From Cyanophora paradoxa (taxonomy: Eukaryota; Glaucocystophyceae; Cyanophorales; Cyanophoraceae): a DNA stretch of 43,366 nt. A program made the position numbers and the translations under genes. The DNA lies in contig QPMI01000660.1 of the NCBI GenBank assembly GCA_004431415.1, positions 1 to 43,366 on the forward strand. The letters are read 5' to 3'. Positions 11,379 to 24,500 of this stretch are shown here, in pieces (position 1 is the stretch's first letter; the number at the start of each line of letters is the position of its first letter). The notes below the pieces were generated by a model that worked only from the letters and a program-made list of their open reading frames with translations, was not told the origin of the DNA and searched no databases.

Positions 11379-14300
11379 TCAGAAGCCAGAGGCCTCGGGG
11401 TCGGGCCCGGGGGGCACGCCCTCCTCCGCCGCCTGCTCCGCACCGGCGTGCGCCTCCCCGCTGCAGTGCGCCCCCGTCAGAGCGGCGCGGCGCGGGGCGC
11501 GGCGGCCGGGGGCCGGTGGTGGCGCACGGGGGCGGGAGGGGCGGGGCGGGGGGAGGGGCCCGTGGGCGGGGCGCGGAGGCAGTGGCGGATGTGGGAGAGG
11601 AGGCCGGCCTGGTTCACCAGCACCCTGCGCGGCGTCAGGCCGCCCGCGCGGGGCGACTCGGGCGGGGCGGGGCGCATGGGCGCACCGGCCGCAGTGGGGC
11701 ACGGGGGCGGGGGCCCGGCGGGGGCAGGGGCGGGCGGGGCGGGGGCGGGCCGGGGTTGGCGGAGGAGCAGACGCGCTGGTGGCTCGCGAGCCCCGCGCTG
11801 TTCACGAAGGCGCTGCGGGGCGGCGTGAGCGGCGGGCCCGGTGCGGTGCGGGCGCCCTGGGGCGGGGCGGGGCGGGGCGGGGCGGGGCGGACCGGGCGCA
11901 GTTGGGGCAGGCGGAAGGGACCTGCGGCTCGGCGCCCGGGGAGGGGGCGGCGGCCTCGGCGCCCTCCCCCTCCGCCCCGCCCCGCGGGGGCGACGAGGGC
12001 CGCCGGGGGCCCGGGTGCGCCCTCGGGGCGGGGCGGGGCCCGGCAGAAGCGCCTGTGGTTCGCCAGCGCCGCCTCCGACGCGTACATCCTGCGGCCCCGG
12101 CGGCGGTGGGTGAGCCGGGGCGGGGCGGGGCGGGGCGGGGCGGGGGCCCGGGAGGGGGTGGGGCGCACTGGCTGCAGGGGCGGCAGAGGAAGGGCTCCTC
12201 GGGGGCCGCCTCGGGGGGCCCGAGGGAGCCCGGGACGCGCATCGCCTCGCCGCAGCCGCGCTGGTGGCTCTTGAGCCCCGCCAGCGACTCGAACATGCGC
12301 TCGCAGATCTCGCAGACGAGCGCCTTGGCCGGCGGCGCCGGCTCCTTCTTGGCCGAGGCCGCCGGCGAGGCTGGGGCCGTCCCGTCGCAGAAGCGGATGT
12401 GCGAGCCGAGGCCGCCCTGCGACTGGAAGGTGCGCCCGCAGCGCGGGCAGGCGACGGCGTGCGGCGCGCTCGGGCGCCGCCCCTCCTCCCCGCCCTCTTT
12501 CTCCCGCCCGCACACGCGCCCGTGCGAGGCGAGCCCGCCCATCGTCACGAACGACCTGCCCCCGCCCTCAGATCGAGGCGGGGGAGGAAGGGCGGGGCGG
12601 GGCGGAGCGCGCGCACCGGCCGCAGCGGGCGCAGACGATGGGGGGGCCCTTGGCCGCCTCGGGGTCCGAGGGCGGCGCCTCCTCGGCCTCCTGCGGGGCG
12701 GCGCCCGGCGGCGGCCGCGGGTTCTCCGCCGTGCACCCCCGCTGGTGGCTCATCAGCCCCGCAAGCGACTGGAAGCCCCTGCGCGGCGCTCGCCTTGGTC
12801 AGAACGGCGCCGTCTGGCAGGCGGGGGGGCGGGCGGGCGGGGGCGGGGGGCGGACCGGTCGCAGTGGTCGCAGACGAACTCTTCCGAGGGGGCGGCCTCG
12901 CTGCGGCGCATCGCCGGGCAGAAGCGCATGTGGCTCCCGAGCGCCCCCGACGCCGCGAACTTGCGCCTGCAGCCCGGGCACGCCCACTCCTGCGCCGCCT
13001 TCGCCGGCGGCGGCGGCGCCGCGGCCTTGCTCGCGCGCTGCCGGTTCGCGGGTTCTCGCCGCAGACGGCCGCGTGCGCGTCGACGCCCTCGCGCGACAGG
13101 AACAGCCTGCGCCGGCGCCGCTCGCGTCACCCCGCGTCGCGCGGGGCGGCGGGCGGCGGGCGGCGCGGGGCGCGGCGAACCGCTGGCAGTGGGGGCAGGG
13201 GAGGGCCTCCCGCCCGGATGCGGAGGGCCGCGCGCTGTGCGCGGGCTGCTGGGCGGGGGGCGGGGCGGGGTGCGCGGGGCTCGCGGGGGAGGCCTTCGTG
13301 CAGCCGCGCTGGTGGCTCATGAGCCCCGCCAGCGTCTGGAACGCCCTGCGCGCGGCGTCGGCCCTCGCCCCGCGCACTCGGGCCCGCCGCGGGGGCGCAC
13401 CGCTGGCACTTCTCGCACGCGAAGTTGCTCCCGAGCTCCTTGGTCACCTGCTCGGCCGTGCGCCCGCAGAAGCGGATGTGGCTCCCAAGCGCCCCCATCG
13501 TCAGGAACTTCCTGAGGGGGCGTCAGGGGGCGTGGACGGCCTCGAGGGCTTCGAAGGGGCGCGCGGGCGCGCCTGCCGCAGTGGGGGCACTTGATGGGGC
13601 CCTTGCCGGCATCCGCGGCGCCGGCGGCGCCCGAGGCGCCCTGCTGGGGCGCCCACGGCCGGTCCGAGCTGCCGTCCCTGCCGCCCCGGCCCGCCCCGGT
13701 CGGCGGGGCGGGGGGCATGGGAGGGCCCGGCGCACGCGTCCTCGTCGTCGGAGGCCTCCTCGCCCGGGGAGCCGGCGGGGCGCGCCGCCGAGCAGGCCGC
13801 CCGGTGCCGCGAGCACGCCGCCGCCGAGTGGAAGACCTCCCCGCACCACCCGCACGTCGTCGCCTTGCCCCCGCGCCCCGCCGCGCCGCCGCTGCCCCGC
13901 CGCCCCGTTTTGTCGGCCACGCGTGCGCCGGCGCGGCCGGCGGCCGGCGGGCGGGGCGGCGCACTGAAGCGGGCGCGGAGGAGGGCGGCATTGGGGACGG
14001 GCGCGCAGATGATGGGCGCGTCCGGGTCCGTCGGCTCTGCGCCGCCCGGGATCGGGACCGGCGGGGCGCGGTGCGGAGGGGGCGGGGCGGGCGGACCGTC
14101 GCGGGCGTGGGAGCCGTACCCCGCGCGGCGGGCGAGGGCCATGACGGCCTTGAGGGAGACCAGCGGCCCGCTCGAGGCCTCCTCGGGGGACGCCCCCTCC
14201 ACCTTCACCGCCGCCGAGCCCGGCGGGGCGAACCCCGACGACGAGGGGCCCCCCGAGGGGAGGCGGGGGGCCGGCTTGGCCGCGGCCGGAGCCAGAGGGC

Positions 14301-14900
14301 GCGCCGCGAAGAGCACCGGCTGGGCGGCGGCGGCGGCCGGGGCGGTGGTGGAGGGGGGGTGGAGGCGCCGCCCGCCTCGGCCGGCGGCTCCACGCGCGCG
14401 CGCTTCGCCGGCGGCGAGGGCGGCGCCGCGGGGGAGGGGCCGTCGGCGGGGCCGGGGGCGCCGTCGCGGGACGGGGGGCGGGGCGGACAGGCGGCGCGGT
14501 GGCCGCCGAAGTGGGACGGGGTGCGGAAGATGCGGTTGCAGGTGATGCAGGCCACCGCCACCTCGGGGTTCCAGTTGTAGCCCTCCGCCTCCCGCCGCTG
14601 CTCCTCGCTCAGCCGCTGCCACGACGCGTCCCGCCCCTTCCTCGTCTTCAGCCGCTGCACCGCCGCCTTGCCCCGCTCCGGGCCCTCCCCGCCCACCGCC
14701 CCGCCCTCGGCGCCATCGCCCGCCGACGCCGAGCTCGCGCGCGCCTCTACGTTTGTCGCCGAGTCCCGCCCCGCGGCCATCTCCGCGGCCAACTCCGCCG
14801 GCACCTCAGTCTCCGCCGCGCCGCCGGCGTCGGCGCCGGCCGTCTCTCCCGACTCGATCTCCATGGGCGCGGCGGCCGCCTCCTCCGTCGCCGCTTCCAT
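11379..14900 (-). CDS. Poly-C2H2 zinc-finger protein with intron-split fingers
   Basis: Starts at 14900 with an acidic, Ala-rich N-terminus, then a first finger CITCNRIFRTPSHFGGHRAAC (near 14550). A Pro/Ala-rich linker leads to CGWCGEVFHSAAACSRHRAAC (near 13840) and then about eleven more fingers to about 11590. They share the pattern CxxCxR-[AS]F-x3-[AG]GL-x-SH-x4-C, for example FQTLAGLMSHQRGC and GALGSHIRFC; the final ligand is Cys, so they are C2HC/C2H2-like. At least eight are cut by a phase-2 intron directly after the CxxC-x-R half, and splicing restores the finger each time; fingers near 12980-12915, 12460-12390 and 12320-12245 are uninterrupted. The repeated architecture points to tandem exon duplication. 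It is a probable nucleic-acid-binding protein, but I cannot name an orthologue. The stop is 11379 or, without a last splice, 11477. Confidence 0.82.
13512..13572 (-). other. GC-AG intron inside a zinc finger
   Basis: On the minus strand the exon ends CACTGCGGCAG, the intron opens gcgcgcccgcg and closes ccccctcag, and the exon resumes GAAGTTCCTG. The join gives CPHCGR-KFLTMGALGSHIRFC, a complete finger. The intron contains a ctgacg branch-point-like motif. Confidence 0.75.
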
Positions 14901-15554
14901 CGCTTCTCTTCAAAAGCGTACGAAGGCTGCCCCTGCGGCTCTGCCGCGAATCCACGGGCTCTGGGGCCATGCGCGCCGCGCAGAAGCACGTCAGAGAGCG
15001 GGGCACAGTTAGGGGGCGAGCGCGGCACCTTCGATGCGTGATAAGACACGAAACCCTGCTCGAAGGCCTTGGAAACGGTCTCCGGCACTGCGGCGATGGG
15101 CGGGTCAGCGACGTAGAGGGGTGGTTGAAGAGGGCGAAGGGCGGGGTGAGGGTGGTCGTGGGGCCAGCCCAGGATGCGATGCACTGCCCTTCTAGTTCCC
15201 GGCCTCGTCGATGCTCGCACCGGGGCGTTCGGGACGAGGCACGCGAGCGGAAGGAGTGAAGCGACCCCCGCTCGCTGTCCCGGGGGCTACCAAACCGATC
15301 TAGGACCACCGCGGATGCGAAGGCGGCTCGCTCCGGAGTCGAGGCCCCGCTCGTGTCTTTGAACACGGTATCCCCGATTGAAAAAAACACAAGAGAACCA
15401 GAGTCGCTAGCCGAAATCGATTCCGCTTCGTTGAATCGCTTCGTCGGCTCGAGCCGCTCGGGGGCGGTCGCTGCGCAGGCCGCCGAGCCCCGGGTCCAGG
15501 GAGGCTCCGATTCCAGCTGACCGCAGCCAGACCCAGACCGCCGCGGCCGCCGCG
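14901..15554. other. Divergent intergenic spacer (zinc finger / ferlin)
   Basis: About 650 bp with lower GC than the flanking genes. It must hold two divergent promoters and 5' leaders. No RNA gene, repeat or strong promoter element stands out. Confidence 0.45.
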
Positions 15555-18500
15555 ATGTGGCAGTCGCAGCAGCAGCTGGCAACCGTGCCTGGTCCCGCCG
15601 GGATGCAGCTGGTCCCGGCGGGCGTGTCCGGCGCTGAGCTGCTCGGGCACCCGGCGCAGCACGGCTATCGTAAGGTGCGGCCGGTCTCGCGCGAGCTCGA
15701 TACGAACTCTTTCGAATCTCTCCTCGCAGCCGAAGAAGCCGAAGAAGTCGGGCGGCTTCGTGCCCGGGCGCCACGTCCTTCTTATCCACGCAATCGAGGC
15801 GAGCGGCGCCCGCGGTCAAGCGCTGCCGTGCCTGAAAGAGCGCAAACAGGGCCGCATGCTGGCGAACCGGGACGTCGGTGGCTTCTCGGATCCCTACGTC
15901 GAAGCGGGTCCGGACCCCGCGCTGGCCGCTGTCAAGCGCCGCCCCCGCGGCCTCTCACGCACGTGGCGCAGTTCTGAGCTTCACGAACTCGTCGGAGAAG
16001 CGGCGGACGAAGGCGAAGGCGCGCACGGCGAACTGCATCTTCGACGAGTACCTGCAGTTCGAGTTCGAGTGCTTCGACGAGATGCACATGTCTGAGCCCC
16101 GCCCCGCCCGCCCCGGCGGCGGGCCGACGCCGGCACGCCGTGCAGGGATGCGGGGAAGCTCGACCTGTACGTGAAGGACTCGGACATGCTCATCGACGAC
16201 GCCATCGGCGCGCCCGCGCAGCTCCCCCGCCCGCCGCCCATCCCTCCCGGCCCGGCTGATCGCGGGCGGGCCGGGGGCAGGCTCGGTGCACCTCGACCTC
16301 CGCGAGATCTACTCCAAGCGCTACCACCAGCTCTGGCAGGAGTGGCGAGTTTCTACCCCCCCCCCCCCCCCTCTCCTCCCCTTCCCCTGACGGCGGGCAG
16401 GACGGCGCTGTCGGACTACCCGCCGGACTTCAAGCTGGAGGGCTTCCTGAAGGTCTCGATCACGATCCTGGGCCCCGGGGAGGTCTACGTGATCCCCTCG
16501 GCGGCGTCGAAGCAGCGGCGGCGGCACGCGGCGCGCCTCTCCTCGCTCTTCGCCTCCTCCGCCGAGGCCGGCGACGCCGTCTCCCTCCACTCCTTCGGGC
16601 CCCGCACCCCGGACCACCGCCCCACCCCCGACCCCGCCCACGCGCCCCCGCCCCCGCTCTCCCCGCTGCCCCCCGTCGCCCTGCCCCCCGGCGGCGCCGG
16701 CGTCGCCCCGCCCCCTTCCTCCCGCCGCCTCCAGCAGTACCCCCCGGGCTCCTCGGTCCCCATGCAGCCGGCCGGGGCGGCGATGCCGACGCCGGCGCCC
16801 GCGCCGGGGCCGCCGGGGACGCGCTCGCGGTCGATCCAGTTCCCCGGGCCGGCGGCCGGCCCCTCGGCGGGCAAGTCGCAGGCCCCGATGGCTCCGCCCG
16901 AGGAGGAGCCGGCGGAGGACTTCTACTGGCCCCGGCCCCGCCCCCCGCCCCTCGCCCACGTCGACGCCTTCGGTGCGCCCGCGGCGGCGGGGGGGGGGGG
17001 GGGGGGGGTAGGGGGAAGAAGAAGGCGCGTGCCGCCCGCCCCGCCGGGGCCGACCGCACGGGGCGCAGTGATCCACATCGAGACGATCAAGGCGGAGCAT
17101 CTCCCCCGCATGGACATGTGTACGCCCCGCCCCGCCCCGCCCCGGGCCCCGCTCGCCCCGCAGTCTGACGCGTCGCCTGACGCGCGCCCCCGCTCGCCGC
17201 GCAGTCTCGCGGCGGGGCGCGGCGGCCGTGGACGCCTTCGTCGAGGTGCGCCCCGCCCCGGCCCCCCGCTCGCCCCCCCGCCCGGGGCCTGTTGCCTGGC
17301 CTAGGGGCTGAGGCCGGCCGGCGCGGGGGGCAGGTGAGCATCGGGGGCTACAAGGCGGTCACCACCGACGTCGTGCGTCCTCCCTCTCCAGCCCCTCCCC
17401 GCCCTGCCTGTCGCCCATCATCCGCATCCTCACCGCGCGGCGCGCCTGCAGATCACGTCCTACGACCCGAAGTGGTACGCCCGGGCGTCCCTCCCCATGA
17501 TCCTGCCGAGGAAGGGTCCGCCCCGCCCCACCCGCCCGGGCGCCCCGCTCGCCTCACGCCCGCGCGGCAGTGGACGACGAGGGGCGGCCGATGCCGCTGC
17601 CGCGGGGCGGCGACGTCGACTTCGACAGCGTCTACTTTCCCTTCCCGGACCGCGTGCGGGTCTCCGTGTGCGACTCGGACGTGATCGGGTCGGACCTCGT
17701 CGCCACGCTCCCCTACATGAAGGACCTCTCCATCCGGGCCCTGCTGCTGCGCCTCTGGGCCGCCGAGCGCCGCCTCGGGGACGTGCGGGGCCTCTCCGCG
17801 GAGGCGGCGCAGCGGCTGCTCGTGTGGCGGCCCGAGGAGGACAAGGCGGCGCGGGCCGAGCAGGAGGCCGAGGAGGCCGCCCTCCGCGCCGGCAAGAAGT
17901 CCGTCCTCGGCGCCTCCGCCGCCGACATGCGTCCGCCACAGCGCCCCGCCCCGCCCTTCCCCGTCCGCCCCGCCGCCGCCGGCCCTTGACGCCCGGGGCG
18001 CGCAGTGTGGGCGCGGCGGCAGGTGGAGCCGATGCCGCGGTGGATCAACCTGTACGGGGCGCCGCCGGACTCGTCGGGGAAGTACTGCGAGGCGATGAAC
18101 CAGGGCGTGCAGCGCGGCTCGGCCTACCGCGGCCGCCTCCTCATGCGGGCCTGGATCCAGCGCACCAACACCCTCGACGTCGTCCCCCGCGTGCGCCCCG
18201 ACCGAGCCCAGGGCGCAGCTCAAGGGCAGGCGAGGGGCTCACGGGGGCGCGCGCAGTTCGTGCCGATGTCTCTGCCGCTGGAGTTCGGGGACGCGGAGGT
18301 GCGCCTCTCCTTCGACCTCTTCGAGGCGGCCTACCTGCGCGTCCCGGACTCGAGCGCCCTCGGCGCCTCGCACGCCTGCCGCGTCGAGCTCTCCATGGGG
18401 CCCTACGTCCTCCGCTCCGTCCTCTCCAGCCCCGTCCGGCACGGCACCGCCGCCTGGGACGCCCACGTCACCGCCACCCTCCGCTTCCCCGAGATCGTCC

Positions 18501-21500
18501 CCCCGGCGCTCCCGCAGCGCGACGGGGCGCCCCTCACCGACAAGGAGGCCGCCACCCGCGCCGCCAAGGCCCGCCCCCGCCCCCGCCCCGGCCCCGGCCC
18601 CTCGCCCCCGCCCGCCGTGATTCGACGCTCCCGCGGCCCCGCAGGAGATGGAGGCGTGGGCGGCCAACCTCCCCGACATCTTCGTCTCCGTTCACAAGGG
18701 CACCTCCAAGGCGCGCACGCCCCCCGCGCCGGCCCCCGGCGGGCGGGAGCTCACCCCCCCGCAGAAGCGGCTGGGGTACCTGCGGGTCAAGGCCCTCGAC
18801 CTCATCAAGTCGCCCCCCGGTGCGGCCCCGCCCCGCCCGCTACACCGGACCCTCACCCACGCCCCGGCCCCTCACACGCGCGCCGCAGTGCCCGGGGCGA
18901 CGGACGCGGTGCGCGGGGGCACCGAGTGGGCGCCGCCGACGGAGCTCAACTGGCACCCCCTCCAGTCCGACGGTGCCCGCCCGCCCGCCCGCCCGCCCGC
19001 CCGCCCGCTGCGTCGCTCGCAGTTTGAGCGTGGCGCTCGCGCAGGCCTGGCGCAGGCGGCGGAGGCGTCGGAGAGCGACGGCGATTTCGCCGGCTTCCTC
19101 TTCTGCCGGTGCGCGCCGCCCCGCACCCCGCCTCGTCCAGGACCGCGCCGACGAGCACGCCACGCGCAGGGCGGCGCTGCAGGTGGTTTCGATGACGGCG
19201 CCGGGGGAGAGCCGGCCCTTCGGGGCGACCGCGACGGCCGCGGCGCCCTCGAGCACCGTCCGCACCCGCTCCGCCACCCATGTCGAGGCGCGCCCCTCCG
19301 GAGATGATGAGGGAAGAGCCCGACCGCCGCCTCTGACCCGGGGCGCAGCTGTACGCGCCGCCGGGCCCCGGGGAGGACGCGTGGAAGCCGCCGGCGCCAA
19401 CGGCGCAGCACCCGTTCGCGTGGGCGGGCTCGGAGGACGCGGCGGTGGCGGCGGAAGAGGAGCGGCTGGCGGCGGTGGCGCGGCGGATCGTGCGGGAGCA
19501 GGCGGAGGCGCGCACGGAGCGGGTCGAGGCGCTCCTGTACATGGCGCGCAAGCTGCTGCCGGGGGACCAGCCGGGCACCTCGGACGCCTACGTGCGCATG
19601 CGGCTGTGGAGCCCCGAGGACCGCTTCAGCGCCACCACCTCGGTCATCTACAAGACGCAGAACCCCGTCTGGAACGAGCGCTTCGTGGCCGACGTCAAGG
19701 TCCCCTCCCCGCGGCGCCCCCGCCCCGCCCCCCGCCGGCCCCCCACACGCCCCTGCAGGTGCGGGAGTTCGGGTGGATGGTGGTGGAGGACCCGACGGGC
19801 CCCGCGCTGCCGGCGGTGACGCCGACGAGCGGGCGGGCGACCCTCTGGCCCCTCCTCTACGTCGAGGTCCGCGCGCCCGCCCGCGCGCCGCCGCCGGAGA
19901 GCCGGCCAACGCGGGGCGGCGCGCGCAGGTGTTCGACCGGGACGAGACCTCCAGGGACGACCTCCTCGGGGTGCGCCCCCCCGCGGGGCTTCTGCGCGCC
20001 TCCGCCGGGGCGGAGGGGCCGACGCGGGGCGGGCGGGGGCGGAGCGCAGATCTACCACCTCCCCATCGACTCCTTCCCCGAGCACGTCGACGACCTCCTC
20101 CGCGGGTGCCCCGTCCCGCCCCCCCGCCCCCCCGCCCCGCCCCGGCCCTCAACGCTCCGCGCCCGCAGGGAGGACTACCGGCAGAACGCGCCGAAGGGGG
20201 CCAAGGGCCGCCTCCCGTTCCTCCCGCTGAGCTTCAAGCTGTGCAAGCACGTGCCGGGGAAGGCGCTGGCGCCCTCCAAGGGCCAGCTCGTCGCCGCCTT
20301 CCTCCGCCACGTCCCCAGCGGCCGCTCCGAGCGCCCCTGCGTCGCCCTCCCCGAGAAGCCCCGCGTCCGCCCGAGCCGCCCAGTCCAGATCCCTCCTGCC
20401 CGCTCACCGGCCCTCGCTCGCGCGGCAGAGGGCGCGCCTGCGGATCGACCTGCTCGGCATCCGCCTCACGCCCTCCTCGCCCTTCGGCCCGCCCCCGCCC
20501 CTCCCCTCTCGCCCGCCCCGCCACACCCCGCGCTCTGACGCCGGCGGCGCCCACCGCAGTCCGCGGCGACCGGCTCCTCCTCGAGTGAGCGCCCGGGCCC
20601 CCCGGGCCGACCTGGCCGGCCCCGTCTGACGCGGCGGGCGGCAGGTTCGACATGGGGGACAACCGCTCGTTCGCGGTGGAGTGGCCGGAGCCGGGCTCGG
20701 CCGAGGCGGCGGCGGCCGCCGCCGCCATGAAGCTCGTCTCCGACCCCTTCGCCGCCGTCCGCCCCGCCCCGAGCCCCGCGCCGCCTCCTTGGGTGCGGGC
20801 GCGAGCGGCGGGGCAGGTGCGGCAGGCGGCGCAGTCGGCGAAGGAGGTGGCGACGGACGTGGCGGGGGCCGTCGCTGCCGCCGGCGGCTCCGGGGACAAG
20901 AAGGAGGTCGCCGGCGTCGACGCCCAGGGCGTCAAGGCCCGCCCCTCCTCCCTCTCCTCACCGGGCGCCCTCCCTTGTGACGCCCGGGGCGGCAGGGGGG
21001 CAACGTGCTGGACAAGGTGATGAAGGGGACGGGGGACGCCTTCCTCCGCTTCCTCGACTCCGCCACCATCCGCCGGGCCCGCCCCGCTTGCCCGCTCCGT
21101 CCCTCGCCCCCGCTGAGGCCCCAGCGCAGACGGTCTACATCCCTTACGAGTTCTACGAGCGCGCCCTCGCCGGCTACCGCCCCGTCCTGGCCCGCCCGCC
21201 CCGCCCCGCGCCCCCCGCCGCGCCGGCGCTGGCTCATCTTGGGGGAGGCAGACGGTGCGGGTGTACAAGTACGTGAGCCGGCTGCCCCTCAAGGTCATGG
21301 CCGGCGTCGCCACCATCAAGATCACCGACCGCGGTCCCCGCCCCGCCCGCCCCGCTTCTCCCTCGGCCCCGCCCCGCCTCACGCGCCCCGGCCGGCCGCG
21401 CGCAGTGCTGCAGTGCTCGCGCTCGGGGGAGTACTGGAAGCCCCTCCTCACGGTGCGCCGCCCCCCGCCGGCGCCTGGGCGGCGCCGGGGGCCGGGGCCG

Positions 21501-24500
21501 ACGCCGCCCGGGCAGACGGAGCTGGACGGACGGCCGGCCCCCGGGAGCGCCGCGTGGCCTCCGAGCGAGCTCCGCAAGCCGCCCCGCGGCTTCAACGTGC
21601 GCCGCCCCGCCCCCACAGGCAGCTCGCTCTCCGCCGCTCACGCGGGGCGGGGCCGGTGCGTAGACGCCGCGGGCGGCGCCGCAGCTGCCGGGCGGGGCGG
21701 GGTGCCGCTGGGCGTGTCGGCCTCGTTCTCGCAGCAACGGGGGCGGGAGGCGCCGATGCCGCCCTCGGGGGACGAGTACTCGTACGCCATCGGGCCGGGG
21801 GCGACGCCGCTCGGGCGGCGGCGCACGGGGGAGCTCTCCCTCGCCCTCGCCCCGGGGGGCGGCGGGGCGCCCCTCTCCACGCGCCAGCTGCAGATGCTCA
21901 ACGCCGGCCTCAACCCCGCCACGGTCCCCGGCCCCCGCTGCCCCCCGCCCCGCCCCGCCCCGTCCCCCGACGCGCGGGGCACACAGCTCGGGGACCACGA
22001 CTCCGACGGCGGCTCCATCGGCTCGTGGATGTCCAACGGTGCGCCCCGCCCGCCCGCCCGCCCGACGCCCGACGGCCCCGCCCGGAATCGAGCCGGCGGG
22101 CGCGCAGCGGACGAGGAGTTCGAGGGAGACCACCCGGGGCTCGCCCCGGGGGGCAACCCCGACTTCCCGGGGTACGCCTTCGTGCCCCGGGAGCTCCGCT
22201 GGACGGGCCACCACGCCGACGAGCGCTTCCGCCGGGCGCGCCCCGCCCCCGCGCCCCGCCCCGCCGCGCCCTCTGACGCCCGTCGTCCTCTGCAGGAGCT
22301 GAAGGACCTGCAGATGTGGAACGAGTGCCCGATCATCCGGTGCGCGCGGCTGCCGCTGCTGAGGAGGGGCGGCGGGGCGGCTGAGCGGGGCGGGGCGCAG
22401 GGGGGCCAAGGTCGCCAGCACCGCCTCCTTCTCCGACAAGGCCCGCCCCGCCCCGCCCCGCCCCGCCCCGCCCGCCGGCCCCGTGGAGGGCGCGCTCCGA
22501 GCGGGCGGGGGCGGGCGCAGATCAACGAGTTCTTCGGGAACCGCGTGCAGCTCGACTCGACGGAGAGCATCGGCAAGCTCAAGGCGCGCCCGCCGGGAAC
22601 CCTCCTGGAAAAACGGGGGCGCGGCCTCGCTGAGGGCGGCGGCAGGTGTGGGCGACGCTGGAGGAGGAGGAGAACCAGGCGCCGGACGGGCCGCCCTGGC
22701 AGGCCGCCGACCGCCTCTCCACCGAAGTCCTCCCCGCCCTCGTCACCCCGGGCTCGCGCTACGCCGCCTTCCCCAAGCAGCGCGTCGTCGTCCGCTGCTA
22801 CGTGCTGCGCGGCTACAACCTGCCCCAGATGGACAACGGGGAGCAGGGGAAGGCGGACCCGTACCTGCGGTTCCTGCTGGGGGGCCTGGAGGACATCCGC
22901 AAGAAGGAGCGGAAGGCGGCGACGATGCAGCCCAAGTTCTACGAGACGTTCACGAAGCACGTCGAGCTGCCCGGCTCGTCGCTCCTCACCCTGCAGCTCT
23001 TCGACTACGACGTGCTGGGGCGCGACGAGCTCATCGGCGAGACGACCATCGACCTCGAGGACCGCTGGTACTCCCGCCAGTGGCAGGCCTCCGTCGCCGC
23101 CTGGGACCCCCTCAAGCGCCGCACCTACTCCCTCCCCGCCGTCCGCCACCCCGCCTCGCCCCGCCCGCTCGGCCGGCCAGCGCTGACCGGGGCGGGCGGG
23201 CAGCGGCCGGACCCGGAGAGCCTCGCGCCGGGCGTCTTCCTCACGCGCCCCATGGAGCGCCGCACGCTGCGGGACCCCTGCCAGCCCAAGGCGCCCCGAG
23301 CCGCCCCCCGCCCCGCCCGCCCCCGTCCCTCCCCTCTGACCCGGCCCCGCCCCGCCCCGCGCAGCTCTCGCGGGGGCAGGTCGAGATCATCGTTGACATG
23401 GCGCGCCCCTTCTCCTCCGACCCGCCCTCCGCTCTCGCCGGCCCGCCCTCCCCTGAGGCGCGGGGCGGGGCCGGTGGTGCAGATGACGATGGAGGAGGCG
23501 GCGTCGCACCCGGCGATCACGCTGGTGCCCCCCAACCAGCGCTTCGAGGTCCGCGCCATCGTCTGGCAGGCCCGCAACCTCTCCATCAAGGTGCGCGCCC
23601 CGGGGGCCCGCCCCCCCTCGCTCCGCCCCGCCCCGCGCCGGGGCCGACGCCGGCCTCTCCCCCGGCAGGACCGGGTGTCGAACTCGAACGACGTGTTCGT
23701 GGCGTGCGTACTGGAAGCGGGGGACCACTTCGAGGACGTCACGCAGGAGACCGATGTCCACCTCAACGCCAAGGTCCGCGGGGGCGGCCCGGGGCGCGGC
23801 GGGGCGGCCCGAGCCGCTTCGCTGAGGGGGGGCGGGCAGGAGGGGAAGGGCCTGCTGCACTGGCGCTTCATCTTCCCCGTGGACCTGCCGCTGGCGCACC
23901 CCGTCCTCAAGTTCCAGGCCTTCGACAAGGACGTCCTCGGCTCCGACGGTGCGCCCCGCGCCGCCCAGCCCCGAGGGGAGGGGGCCTTGCCGGCTGAGAG
24001 GCCGGCCTCCCCTCAGCGATCGGGGAGGTGGCGCTGGACGTGACGGACCTGTGCGACGCGGCCTACGCGAACAACTCGGGCGTCACGCGGCGGCGCCTGC
24101 GCTGCGCCAAGCTCGCCCGCCAGTGGCTCCGCATCTACCACCCCGACGTCCCCGAGGAGCTCAAGCGCCGCGAGGCGGCCGGGGGCGGCTGCTGCGGGTG
24201 CCTGGGGGCCCCCGCCGCCGCCCTCTCCCGCACCGTCCTCGACGCCGTCGGCGCCAAGCGCGACTTCTACGAGGACTACTGCACCGTGCGCAGGGGCCGG
24301 CCGCGCGGGGAGGCGGCCGGCGGGGGCGCTGAGGGCGGGGCCGGGCCGGGGGCGGCAGGGGGAGCTGGAGGTCGAGGTGGAGGTGCTGCCGGCCGAGCTC
24401 GCCGCCAAGCGCCCCGCGGGCAAGGGCCGCTCCGAGCCCAACCGCAACCCCTACATCCCCGAGCCCGCCCGCTCCAAGTTCTCCTGGCCCGCCCCCGCCC

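Noticed and set aside
11125-13515. 796-codon plus-strand frame opposite the zinc-finger gene
   Set aside because: Antisense shadow; the minus strand carries regular CxxC/HxxxxC fingers with consistent splice sites, while this frame has no domain.
17497-20538. 1013-codon open frame on the plus strand
   Set aside because: It crosses ferlin exons and introns in a single frame and gives Arg/Pro/Ala-rich low-complexity sequence. In DNA this GC-rich, long frames arise because stop codons are rare.
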